Part shown: positions 24,328-35,328 of the stretch, piece by piece
Layout of the letters: every line of letters starts with the position of its first letter
Numbering within the stretch: position 1 is the first letter of the stretch
Source: Cubamyces lactineus
Lineage: Eukaryota > Basidiomycota > Agaricomycetes > Polyporales > Polyporaceae
Reading direction: 5' to 3'
Assembly (NCBI GenBank): GCA_022376465.1
Contig: JACDTU010000009.1
Coordinates: 1,178,001 to 1,242,000, forward strand
DNA length: 64,000 nt
Notes under the pieces: generated by a model
Told to the model about the DNA's origin: nothing
Database searches by the model: none
What the model saw: only the letters and a program-made list of their open reading frames with translations
Position numbers and translations under genes: made by a program

Positions 24328-24684
24328 TTGAAAAAAGTGTGAGAGGCCTCGACGAGAGATCGAAGATGGATAGCAGCGAGCAAGGGCTAGCCTAGCAGGC
24401 GAAGATATGGTACAGATACGCAGTGTTGTTCTGAGGCTCAGCAGGTTGGAGTACTTGTTCAAAAGGAGGGTCCCATTGGCTTGCTGAGGAACTTGGCGCA
24501 GAACGAGATAACTTCAGATATTAGGAAGCGCCTGTAACGATCGGCCCGGAAACCCGGGACCTTGGGTTAGGATCAGCTTGCTCGAAAAGGGAGTTACCTC
24601 CCACGCCCGAGTTTTCAGCAGGTCCAGACTAGCTGTGAGCAGGAGACTCACCGCAGACTGCCAACGCCTCCGCTCTCGCTCTCC
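24328..24684. other. Divergent intergenic region, TPT1 (-) / MRP20 (+)
   Basis: 357 bp between start codons; both promoters must lie here. No TATA box is seen. Confidence 0.4.
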
Positions 24685-25584
24685 ATGTTTGCTACTCTCC
24701 GTCGCCTCTACGCGACGCTCCCAGATGCTGCAGCTGCGGCGCGTACTGCGTCAACGCCCAAGGCAGTCAGGATCCGCCGTGCTGAGCAAGGCCTTGACGT
24801 GGGACCGCTCGAGTCTGACGCGACGCCCGAAGGCCTGACTCCCAGCGAATTCGCCCGCTATCAACGTGCCCTCGCAAAGGGCGAGCTGCTGCAAGACGAT
24901 GGCTCTAACTTGACAGAGGCGCAGTGGTTGGAGAGGCTGGACTCGCGGCGAACCCGGGTGCGCGGTGTCCGACAGGTCGTGAAGGATGGCGAGAAGGAGA
25001 CGGAGGTCGTTGGTCAAAAGATCTACCTTCCTAACATCATCTTCAAGATGGTCCGGAACTACACCCCTCCAGGACAGCCCTACAACCCTTATGAGGCCAC
25101 CTTCCGTGTACCTCAGTCGGTCACGAAGACTGACATCCGTTCCTACCTCCTCGCGGTGTATGGCGTCCAGACGACCTACATCCGTACCGACAACTACCAG
25201 TCACCTATCCTCAAGTCACGCATGAAGCCCGCTACTACCAACTCGGACAGAACGTACAAGCGTGCGGTGGTCGGTCTCGTGGAGCCCTTCTACTATCCCC
25301 TTGCTGAGGAGGATATGCCGAAGAGCGAGCGCGAAGCACGGAGGAAGTGGTTGGAGCAACATCTGCTGGTGGGCAAGAGGGAGCAAGACAGGAAGCTCTA
25401 CTTCCTGCGGGCAACGCGGGGCAGCGAGGGCAAGGGCTGGAAATGGCGGACAGGGACGACAGCGTCCAGAGGCAACATCCTGCGCCTTATTGCCGAGCGC
25501 CGGGCAGAGAGAGAGCAGGCTATCGAAGATGTCAAGGCTCGTATTCGGGAGGACAGGGTCAAGGCACCTGCGGAGACTGCATAG
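24685..25584 (+). CDS. MRP20: Mitochondrial large-subunit ribosomal protein uL23m
   Basis: A single-exon gene of 299 residues, the longest intronless coding frame here. The N-terminus MFATLRRLYATLPDAAAAAR is an amphipathic, Arg- and Ala-rich presequence. The L23 core spans about residues 110-195: KIYLPNIIFKMVRNYTP, YEATFRVPQSVTKTDIRSYL and VYGVQTTYIRTDNY, then RTYKRAVVGLVEPFYYPL. The basic C-terminus is the usual mitochondrial extension. The protein sits at the exit tunnel of the mitoribosome. The ATG follows the divergent promoter shared with TPT1. Confidence 0.93.
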   Translation: MFATLRRLYATLPDAAAAARTASTPKAVRIRRAEQGLDVGPLESDATPEGLTPSEFARYQRALAKGELLQDDGSNLTEAQWLERLDSRRTRVRGVRQVVKDGEKETEVVGQKIYLPNIIFKMVRNYTPPGQPYNPYEATFRVPQSVTKTDIRSYLLAVYGVQTTYIRTDNYQSPILKSRMKPATTNSDRTYKRAVVGLVEPFYYPLAEEDMPKSEREARRKWLEQHLLVGKREQDRKLYFLRATRGSEGKGWKWRTGTTASRGNILRLIAERRAEREQAIEDVKARIREDRVKAPAETA

Positions 25585-26453
25585 ACAGAGCGGCACATCC
25601 ATTGCCTCTCCCATTCCTCTGTGCGTACTTGCTCTCAATGTATCGTTGTCTCGCTAATTTCTCCTCTCACAGCATACTGTATCTGTTTCCTGATGTCATC
25701 TGCTCATGCCGAAACATATCATACGTACTCGACACATGCCACCTCGAATATCGCGGCATGTTACATTCCCTTGGAACGATTCATACTACCGCATGACTGG
25801 GGATTGCTATGGCCCAGGCTATATTGATGCGGTCGGGTCAATTGATGGGCTACGCTGCGAACATGGCGCACGATGTTGAGGTGCGTTGTCGGACATGTCG
25901 CGCTCACACTTGCCGTACGAGGACCTTGTCAGGTGATACCGCATTCCATCAAACATTATCGTCTTGTGTGCAGGCTATGATGTTATCATGGCCTGCACGC
26001 AGACTTGATTGGCGCACTCTTGCACTCTAGAGCTTCATGACGATAGACACCGGTGCTGCTGTGAACACACAAGCGGTGCACTGGTCCTTACGAGGCCTGT
26101 CTCCTAGCCAATAATTGCGGTTCCCTGCTCGCAATATGCGCTCACTAGCCCTCGCACTGTTGCGTATAGGCTGTGCTCCTCGAGCTATCACAGGCCTCCC
26201 CGGACTTCATATATCATTGTCTATGTCAGTTGCCCGCTGCGCTTCGACAGTGCGAATTTGTGGGACCACCCCAACTATACAGAGCAAATCCTGTGGCGAT
26301 GAGTGTGTCCAGAGAATCTTAGACTTACTCCGATCGAGGTCGCCCCGCACCTCTACCGATGCTCGCGTCTATGCGGCATCGAGACAAATTCTATTGATAG
26401 GCGCTTCGGTATCGGTATCGTACACAATCCCCCGGTCATTTTCGTGTAGTGCT
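25585..26453. other. Convergent intergenic region, no gene seen
   Basis: 870 bp between the stops of MRP20 (+) and the second dienelactone hydrolase (-). Open frames here lack coding character, and those crossing into the hydrolase are its antisense. Confidence 0.5.
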
Positions 26454-27544
26454 TCACAAGTGTTGATACCTCTTGAAGAACTTCACAGTCGCTTCGAACG
26501 CGCCCTCCTTTCCGGCCTTGATCTTGGGGTTGCTCTGCAGAAAGCGGTCGATGCATGAGCCTCTCTGCACTGCACAGCAATACGATGTACCCAATGCCTT
26601 ACCAGATCACCCCGCACCGCAAACCCGTGTGTGCAGCCGTCCCAATACGTCCTCTCGTACCCAGGCGCGAACTTACCTCCGCCAAGGAGTTCGTCGGCCA
26701 TTGCCTGGGCATCTTGCGGGAACGTTGGGTCGTTCTCGCAGCTGTTGATGAGTAGCGGTGCCTTCACTTTGTCCCGGTATTCCTAGCGACGCAGTTGATT
26801 GTGAGATATCCATCGCATTAGAAGTGTGGCTTAGCTGGGTATTACCTCGAGGTCCTCTGGGGCGCGGAGCCGCGATGGATGGGAGACGACGGTGACCTTG
26901 CTCACCCCCTTTAGCGCGAGATACCAAGCGGGCGGTGCCCCGAAGCAGTATCCGGTGGTGCCAATCCACGTAACACCGTCCGCTTGGAGTGCGTCAACGA
27001 CGGCGTCCAGGATAGGCTTCCATGAGTCGGGTCCATGTTTGGCTGTCCAGGCTGCGCGGTCGAAGTTCTGGTTGCCCATCGAGTCCGCGGGCCGCGCGTC
27101 GCCATTGAACAGGTCTGGCATGACGGTGCGGAACCCGTTACGCGCGAAATCATCCGCGAGCAGCTGCAGTGTATGTGTGAGATTTTTTTCGTTGACGTAA
27201 AAGGGTTATAGGTTTGTATCACACCTTGTTGTTCACGAGCGGTATTCCGAAGACGTCAGTGAGGAAGAGCACGACCTTGCTCTTGTCGTAATCCCCCGCT
27301 GGCGTGGCGACGTAGCACTCGATGCCACCGATCTGCTCGATCCTTCCTGGATGGCATATCAATTAGTCCCTGGATGTCGAGGCCGCTGTAGCATGGAGTG
27401 GGAGTCCCATATACTCGCCTTCGGGTTGGCCCTCATGACGGACACCTGCCGCAATTTGCAGTAGTAACAAAGAATCATCAGCATTGCTCGCAAAACGTGA
27501 AGACTTCGATTTGGCCTACCTTTGAAGCACTCGTCGCAGCTCAT
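26454..27544 (-). CDS. Dienelactone hydrolase family protein, copy 2
   Basis: Exons in coding order 27544-27520, 27445-27419, 27346-27225, 27163-26846, 26782-26603 and 26534-26454 give 250 residues. Exon lengths (25, 27, 122, 318, 180, 81) are identical to copy 1 at 21049-22125. The triad is conserved: Cys131 in TTGYCFGAPP, Asp182 in SCENDPTFP, His216 in CTHGFAVRG. The second intron (27418-27347 on the minus strand) begins with GCGAGT where copy 1 has GTATGT, so it is a probable GC-AG intron; the nearby GTATAT would break frame. Copy 2 differs around the substrate loop (GDARPADSMGNQNF against GEPAPVDAMNRKDY), suggesting diverged specificity. No strong TATA box; ATTTAAAT lies about 55 bp upstream. 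Confidence 0.92.
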
Positions 27545-27760
27545 GCTGACTGTGAATGCAACGGATTAGCAGAACGGCAGTCCGCGCTGTCCAAAGAATT
27601 TAAATGAGAACCAACCATGTGTGCTAAAAATAGACCAGAGAGACACCTTCCCAATGCAAGATAACGACTCACGAGAGTCGAATCCGTCATCCGGAGGAAT
27701 AGAGGCACTGGGCCGAAGGTGCAGCCTGAGACCACGAAAATAAAACACGCAAAAGCAACT

Positions 27761-27853
27761 AGCCCACCGCGAGGGTCGAACTCGCAACCTTCAGATGCCC
27801 TTGTCCTAGTCAAGATAAGAGTCTGACGCTCTATCCGATTGAGCTAGGCGGGC
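27761..27853 (-). tRNA. tRNA-Lys (CTT) with a 19-nt intron
   Basis: Read on the minus strand: acceptor GCCCGCC pairs with GGTGGGC, D-arm TAGCTCAATCGGATAGAGC, anticodon stem TCAGA/TCTGA, anticodon CTT, T-arm GCGAG-TTCGACC-CTCGC. The 19-nt intron sits one base 3' of the anticodon, the canonical position. A four-T terminator follows (AAAA at 27751-27754 on the plus strand). A TATA-like GTATATGC lies about 30 bp upstream. The discriminator base appears to be T. Confidence 0.9.
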
Positions 27854-30800
27854 TCGGTGTCTTTGCGCCTCATGCATATACAAAGGCCATGTTACATCAA
27901 ATGGACGATCGTTGCGAGCTTGGCAATTGATGCAACTTTCCTGTACGTTTCTACTACGTATACTAGCACATAAGTGGTTGAGGCTGGAGATTTGTGTTGA
28001 TGTCTGACCACAAGTGAACAGGCGTGGAGCTTACCATTGATTGTGTCAATGCCGCAGTCACCAATGGTTTGCATAGCATCGCGGCTCGGTTCTAGGCTAT
28101 TTTGCTCAGCACCGAGTGTCTGAGTATCCAGCATTGCTTGGAAGCTAGCTTTTGGTGGATAACAGATCCTGTCATTGACTTCATCAATATCAAACAAGGG
28201 AGTACGTATTACGCTTACAGATTCCGAGCTTGACTACCCGCGAAGGAGGCATTACGTTTAATGTCAACGAAGGGATGTCTGAGAGCGGTTGCTCTGGGCT
28301 TCGACTAAACACGCAGTGCTGAAGTAGTCATGTCAACATACATTGTAATGGCCGCTTGAGTGGTTTGCTCATGCTTTACTCGAGTACGCGGCTTCTCTCG
28401 CAGCTCTGCAGAGACGTCATACCTGTGTTCACCGCAGGGTTGCGGAAAAGCCGCCGATTACAAGATGCGGCCAGTCTGTACCGCAATCTGAGAAGTACGC
28501 CATTGGTGGTTGTCGATTTGCCTCCAGTATCAATGCGCAGTCCTCGAGTTCGACGTAGCTGCGTACGCGCGAATCGCGACAATCGCACAATTTCACGGCC
28601 TTCCTGTAACATAGATGAGCCACGAGCTCAATCCCGTAGATGGCTCTAGAGCTGGACTTACACGCCCGTAGCTGCTCGGGCTATGTCAATCCCCTGCGAA
28701 CAAATGGAAGATTTTCCGTCCGACTCACCGGCGAAAACATAGCGAGAAGTGCGTAACACGTCTAGACAGGGGCCGTGTTAGCATGCAGAGCATGGCACAA
28801 CCACGCGGACGAGCCAAGGTAATGTCCAGGCTGAGGCGCTGCGCAAGGCCGTACACTAGAGTCAAGAGCTCGCGGCTTCTTCGGAGCCGGTTCTCAGGCT
28901 TGTGATGATAGTCCTTATGGTTGATGCTTACGAAGGGGTACGTAAGATCCCATCGCAAGACCCTCCTCGTGTCATTCGCAATGTGATACTGAGCTTCAGC
29001 TATGTCGAAACCAGAGAGCTGCGTGCATGTCAGCGCCCCATTTGTTGCAGAACATTTGCACTCGCGAAGAACACGCACGGGTATCAGCTGGATGACTTGC
29101 ACGAGTGTGCGGTCTACGTGAGTTCGCGGTAAAGCCGTCCTTCCATTCCGGCCACCCTGGCGTCGTGCACCGTTTGTGGTTTCCAATCACGATCGTAATG
29201 AGTGGGATCGCGTTATCGTTGACCGGGGATCCCGGAAAGAATATTGATGAAAGAACAAAGCCACACATAGCGGAGATCTGGAATCTGGTACACGAGCAAG
29301 GACAGTATGGGGTAAGTGGGCATGCTGAAGCATCGCATTTAGAAGAGCACGTGCACCGGAGGCACACGCGAGCAAATAAGTACAGTCGACACTCTCTTAA
29401 CCCACACCTCGCTTAGCACACAGATCCGCAAATCGCTGAGGAGTGAAGCCACATTTCCTTCTCGGATGTGGATGGCTATAGAGCCTGAATGTAAGCGCAC
29501 CTACTAGTGTGCTTTCAGGACGAAATTGTCCAGACGGGGAAGCTCTGGAGCCCTGCCGAGAAGTATGGGTTAAGAGGGTGTCGACTGTACACAACACCTT
29601 GTGAGAACGGTGGCCCTGGCAGTGCAGGCCAAGCGGTCCGCATGTTTCGTCGACATCGACCCATGAACTGCGTATTTATTTTGATACTGTCGGCATAGCC
29701 ACTGCGTGTATATATACGATCGTTGAGCGTTGTTGAGTTGTGAGTTGCAAGTCTTGCTTATGACCTGAGTTGCGGCGCAGTGAGAACGGACCTTATGTGT
29801 GGTATCCCTGTAGTTTCAGTAAGGGCTTTATCCCCATGCCCGACACCAACCCGCGTTGTGGTTGGCTCGCGGGTCACGTCGCGGCCTATGAGTACGTGTC
29901 ACATTTGTTAGTTGTGTCTCCGAAAGACGTGCCTATGCGACGTACCGTAATTGTTGGTTGATCAGCGCAAATCAAACCAGGTAAATATGGTTCTGCATGA
30001 GAATATCAGAATAGCCTCGTTACGTGCGTCTGAAATACCGAGGCTCGCAACAATCACGAGCCCTTGTTGAATGATTCCTTGGTAAGTATCATAGAGCTGT
30101 CCGGCCCAAGAACAACTAGCACCGCACCCACTCACCAACTTCATAATGCTAGGGGATACAGCCGCGGCAACTATACGTTTGGTATAGTAGGTGCAGCGAG
30201 AGAGTACACGCCCAGGGTACCCGGTGATCTCGGAGGGTCAAAGGCGGCGGAAACGAGATAAATTGTCTGGGCAGCTGCGGCAAAGTGTCGTAGTGTAGCA
30301 GACACAGTTTTGATAGATGGTGCAGATCTTTCCCAACGCATAGTCAATAGTATGTTGGGCCGTCTTCCATCATGGGTACCAATGGGATGCCGCAACCTCC
30401 GGGTGGGCCTGTGCTGCTGAACAACGACGACCATATACACCCAGGTACGAAGGTGCCTCACGTGTGCAGGAGTCCCGGGGAGATGAAAGCCAAGTCCGGG
30501 GATAGGAAAGCCGAGCAAGTACGTTGTGGCGGGGGAAGAGAGGCCGAGGCGTGGTGGTCGCCGGAGTGCAACTGAGTGACCGCAGTGTCACTGCCACAAG
30601 CGCTTCTTTCGTCGCCGTTACTGCCCTGATATGGACGCGTGACGTCACGCGCCCTGAGGACGTGGTTGGTTGGTGAAGTTGCCTGTGGCTCGGCCTAGCT
30701 TATGCCGCCCAACGGATGCAATAAACATAGGGCCTAGGGCAAAGTAATCAGCGAGTATAGTCATCCGGAGATGTGCGCGGTAACACCGTAAACCGTACGC

Positions 30801-31991
30801 TAGCCGATCACCCAGTTGCTTTGTAGCTTGACGTCGGGCAACTTGGACGCGGTTGACTACCCCCCGGTATGTTCCTTGACCTCTCGAACTCGTCGCCACG
30901 CCAATCGCAGCGTTGCTAACCTTTACCGTCAACTTCTCTCTTCAGACTAACTACCCGGCGCGACATAGGCATCACTTGAAGATAGAAGTGTGGCCGAACA
31001 TGTTTCTGTGACCCGTGCCAGACTGGGATCAGGTCGTTGCGGTCAGGACAACATGTCTCGTCCGTGGCAGCATCTGCGCAGCATGTCCCAATTGCCGCTG
31101 CATTCGGGCTGACATTTGGGAAGAAGATTGACAAAGGCACCGTAGAGGTCATTGCCAGGTACCATGGTGCGTCACATCCGCATACGTGCTGCCAGTGCAT
31201 CGCCCTCTTCAGCTGACATGCGTGCGAGGTGTTGTGCTCTTGTTCTGGTGTCCGCGACCCATGAGGCCGAGTAAGCTCCCCCAATCCGACTCGTCCGGCA
31301 CGACTAGCACCGAGAGCACAAACCTTTTACTAGAGCCTTCCGTCGCATCTACCCTCGCGTTTCATGCTCTTTGATGCATCATAGGTACCTTATCCGCTGA
31401 ACGAAAACTGCTCGTTCTTCCACGCAAATTACTGCGATCTCGTGCCCACTTCGAGCTCTACGGGAGGATTCCCAGTTTCGGACTTTCGCACAGCCGCCCT
31501 CCGAGCGAAAGCCTCCCTCGCCATGTGCGTAAGTGGTCGTGTACAGCCCTAAGCATCACGGATACCCCTATTGTTTTGATAAATTGTCGGTCTGCTCTTC
31601 AGGTGTCTAAATGTTGACCATGTGAGGCGCACTTCCGACGCGGCTATGGTGCCAGCAGTGCTGCATCAAGCAAAGTCCAAAATAAGGTTATCCACAACCT
31701 GGTTGATTTCTGAATTGGCTGATGGCGAGCACGCGAGAACGCAAGGGTTCTTCTGCATCGACTTGCCCGTCTGGATACAATCATCAGCCGTCCGCACGGG
31801 GAAGCTCACAGCATGGCAATACCATGGACGGCCGGAGGCCCTCGGGGGCTGCCATCATATTTACGCTATCCCAGCCAACACTCGATCGCAGGCCTGTACC
31901 CCACCCGGATTTGTCTGAAGTCCTCAGCGGGAACAATGGCAAGTGCAAGACACAGATGTACGCTGCGCGACACATAACTCACCGTGTATAT
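27854..31991. other. 4.1 kb gene-poor region with possible gene remnants
   Basis: No complete gene can be built. Patches with coding flavour occur on both strands: at about 28430-28620 minus (LCDCRDSRVRSYVELEDCAL), and at about 31384-31540 plus (LNENCSFFHANYCDLVP, then ALRAKASLAMC followed by GTAAGT). They do not join into a recognisable protein. Composition is closer to AT-balanced than in the flanking genes. It may contain decayed genes or old transposon debris; I see no terminal repeats or transposase motifs. Confidence 0.4.
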
Positions 31992-32850
31992 ATGCAGAAC
32001 TTCCAGACAATGGCGACATACTACAGACAGCCACAGGGATTCCTCGAGTACCTGTACGACCCCATGGACCACCGACGCACCGACCAGGCGACGCAAACGC
32101 CGGGCTCTCAGCAGCAGCAGCACTCGCCCGATGACGTGCTTCGCTGGCTCGACTCACTCTCCGGACATGCCCCGAGTGGCCCTGAAGGAATGTACTACGA
32201 CGTTGCATCCGGTCAATGGCTGCCGGGCGTGGCGCCGTACTATGTCCAGCCTGGCGCGCAGCAGTTTCAGCAGGGCTCCTCCTCCACCGCCACGGGATAC
32301 GCGCAGGTTCCTATGGGCTATCCACCGACCACCATGTTCTCTCCGCCCGCCATGCCTCAGGAGGCCTACGGCAACTACGACGACTACGGCGGATCTGACG
32401 GTGGCTCCTCGCCGTCCTACACGGAATCCGAGAGTGTCGAGGGCAGCAGCAGAGGGAAGCACAAGATCGCGCTTCACCCTAGCCAGCCCTTGACGGTGGA
32501 AGGTAGACCCCGCGAGCGTGTCTTTGTCGCATGTGATCGCTGGTACGTTTATCTACCTCCATTCAAGTTTTCTGAGGTATCTAGGCTAACGCTTCAACGC
32601 CGTTCACCCTAGTCGCGTTCGCAAGCTTCGCTGCGACGGAGCGAAGCCCGCGTGCCACAACTGCCAGAAGGCAGCCCACACTGGGGCCGAGTGCAGATAC
32701 GACCCTGCCCCGAAGAGGCGCGGGCAGGACAAGGCGCCGCGCACCCGCTCCGCAGTGGGACACCGGAAGCCGAGGAGGCCTGCTGTCAAAAAGGACCAGC
32801 AGGAGGGCACGCCGGCGGGTCAAACTCCGGGGAGCCACCAGGGCGCCTGA
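31992..32850 (+). CDS. Zn2Cys6 binuclear-cluster transcription factor with a C-terminal DNA-binding domain
   Basis: Exons 31992-32542 and 32613-32850 give 262 residues (256 if the ATG at 32010 is used). The N-terminal 170 residues are Gln/Gly/Ser/Tyr-rich and disordered, with DDVLRWLDSLSG as a possible short helix. The fungal zinc cluster is formed across the intron: Cys181, Cys184, Cys191, Cys198, Cys201, Cys211 (CX2CX6CX6CX2CX9C), in CRVRKLRCDGAKPACHNC. A basic tail follows (APKRRG, then RKPRRPAVKK). The cluster lies near the C-terminus rather than at the N-terminus as in Gal4, a layout common in small basidiomycete factors. It is nuclear by family; target genes are unknown. It neighbours the DUF6534 membrane protein gene (convergent, 254 bp apart). 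Confidence 0.88.
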
Positions 32851-33104
32851 CAGGCACGCTCGTGCGTCGCGTTCGATCTGTGAGTGTTCATCCAGCTTTT
32901 CGAAACTGGTACTGAGGGTGAAACAGTACGATTCAATGTGTAATCTTGCCTAGAGACTGATCTGAATCGGTGTCCTAGGTACCCAATTGTCCACCATTAG
33001 ATGCCCAATATACAGAACATAATATATATACACAGTACTGTTTCTCAGACAACGTTCGCTGATATACAACAGAAACCCCTGCAAGACCGCTTTCGACGCG
33101 GCCG

Positions 33105-35328
33105 TCACTTCTCATAAACCACGGCAGGATGCGTCCGCGCCAGCATCTCACGCTGGATCTGCTCCTGCGGCCGCTCGACGTCAGGCGTCATCGCCTTATT
33201 ATCGCCCACCAAGATATCATCCGTATGCGCTCGCATCACGAGATGAGAGGGCCGCGGGATCGCCAGATGCCTGACGGACAGCGACGGCGCGCGCGAGAGG
33301 TCGGACGATGCCCGCGCGCCGCCGTCGGTCCCAATCTGGCTGGTGGTGTCGCACACGCGGTTCAGCGCGCTGAAGTTGACGGAGAACGGCTGGTCGATGC
33401 GTTGTTGCACTTTCCGGCGCGCTGTCAATCTGGGTGTGCCACGTGAGAGTGATTGGGTTGTGAGCGAAGAGCTTGTGAGAGCACGGGTTTTGAACGTTGA
33501 GCACTTACGAAGTGAGCAGCGAGCTCAGGTATACTACGACGAGGGCCGACGTTAGCTGATGCGCATGACCGGAGTGTTAGAGTGTCGTGAGACTCACGGA
33601 TGCCGATTTGTAGGTAGAACGCGAGGAATATCTGGGATCCTGGGTTGGCGAAAAACTGGATGCAATAATCAGGGCGCCCGTCCGCTGAGAGCCAGTGGGA
33701 GAAGCGCTTACAGCGATCATGCCGGCCGTCTCGATGAGGCTGGAAGCAAGCTGAGCGCGAGCACGCAGCAGAACAGGACGCCGCCCGTGACCGTGACGTA
33801 CCCTGGGAAAAGGCCTATAGGATAGCAGTTAGCACAGTGTCCGATAGCTCAGGGATAAATGCCACTGGCCTGTCTCTATAGAGTACACAATCAACGTGTT
33901 GATGATAGAGTCCGTTCTGCCAGACGACCGTATAAGTAGACCGCAGAGAGCGTCGCACGCCGCAAGCTCGCACCTCTTGAGCCCCGTCCGCGCATTGTTG
34001 AGCCATAGACACATCATCGCCGTGAGGATAGCGTCTGCGCAGATCCCCGTCGCGAATATCAGGATGAAGACGGGCTATGTCGGAGCAGGGAAAAGGTCAG
34101 TCCGCGATAGTAGGATCTTACAACACACTCACCCTTAACATTGCGCCCACGTTGCCTTTGTCGGCATCTGGAGTGGTATACCTACGTCTCTTTCAACATC
34201 AGGGATACTGCGAAGGGGATGCGGGCGGTCGACGTACAATCGTACAGATATCTCTATTGATCCGGCTGTAACAGCGTACACGATGAGCGCTAGGTGAGAT
34301 ACTGTCATATTCTTGGAGCGCACCTAGGTCGACTATGCACAAACATATCTAGCCGATTGCGAACCGTGTCAAGCGCACGTATATTAATGAGAACATGTGG
34401 AAAGCCTACCGCCGCGACCAACGCAATCGCTGATATTATCCGCCCAGGCAACACGAAGAGCGTGAGCGATCTACTGACTGGACGCGTAGAAGGGTTAAGT
34501 TGGTATATATCTGCGATGAGCGAGTAGAGCGCACGTTTCCATAGTCGTTGGACGTATAGCCTGGATCAAAACGGTTACCGTCGCTCACGGGACCGGTAAA
34601 ATCTCAGGCTCACATTCGAACGAGACAAGCAACTAGCGACTGTTTCAGCGTAGTAGGTTAGTACCGTAAAGTATGGCTAGCTGACAGAAATACGCACGTT
34701 CACGAGCAGAAAGAACTGCCATTGGCGTGTGAGCGAGCGTCGGGATCATCAGTGAGAGACAACTTACATCGACCGTCCTGTATCCAATACAAGTGAGCTC
34801 GCGATCAAATCTACGCGCGGCAAGTGTACATACCATGGTGTAGACGCATTCTCCCGCCATATGCTCTCCGACATGAAGAACCAAAGTCCGTGCACGGTGA
34901 TAATGACGCTAAAGGTGCACAAAAGCCTGAAAACGTCATTGTGAGATGTGACGTACATCGCATGTTATATGCGGACGTACCATGCGAGGATGATCTACGT
35001 TTCCGCATAGACCACTCGTGAGATTACACGCTGAAGCCAGATCAGGTGCGACGAGTACTTACGGACGCAACGAACCATCCTGCATCGGCTTTTCTATCTC
35101 GACATAGATATCTCCAGACGAGGAAGAAACAGTTCCCGTAAAATCTGGTACTCTTCAGTTCAAAGCGCTTCGAGACGAGCAAGGCGACTGTACACACATG
35201 TTCTGAACGACGCACCCCGCCAAAACGGCGGACAAATTCATCTTTTGCGCCTGCGACGTCGCGGCCGCAGCGGCAGTCGCACTCGAACTTAAGCAATCCA
35301 GACATGTCGCGGACGGCGTAGAGATCAT
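33105..35328 (-). CDS. DUF6534-type seven-helix membrane protein
   Basis: Supported exons in coding order: 35328-35198, 35144-35063, 34994-34981, 34926-34834, 34777-34768, 34715-34698, 34639-34614 and 34560-34410, then exons not fully resolved over about 34330-33450, and last exon 33429-33105. Joined pieces give hydrophobic helices: LAGCVVQNIFYGNCFFLVW, WLLCTFSVIITVHGLWFF, TLFVLPGRIISAIALVAA and PVFILIFATGICADAILTAM. The family hallmark is NNARTGLKRTDSIINTLIVY, followed by NPGSQIFLAFYLQIGI, YLSSLLTSLTARR and a cytosolic tail. Such proteins are expanded in Agaricomycetes and resemble orphan receptors; no ligand is known. Several exons are 10-26 nt. Two internal junctions (34.2-34.4 and 33.8 kb) are uncertain, so a decayed copy is not excluded. 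Confidence 0.7.
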
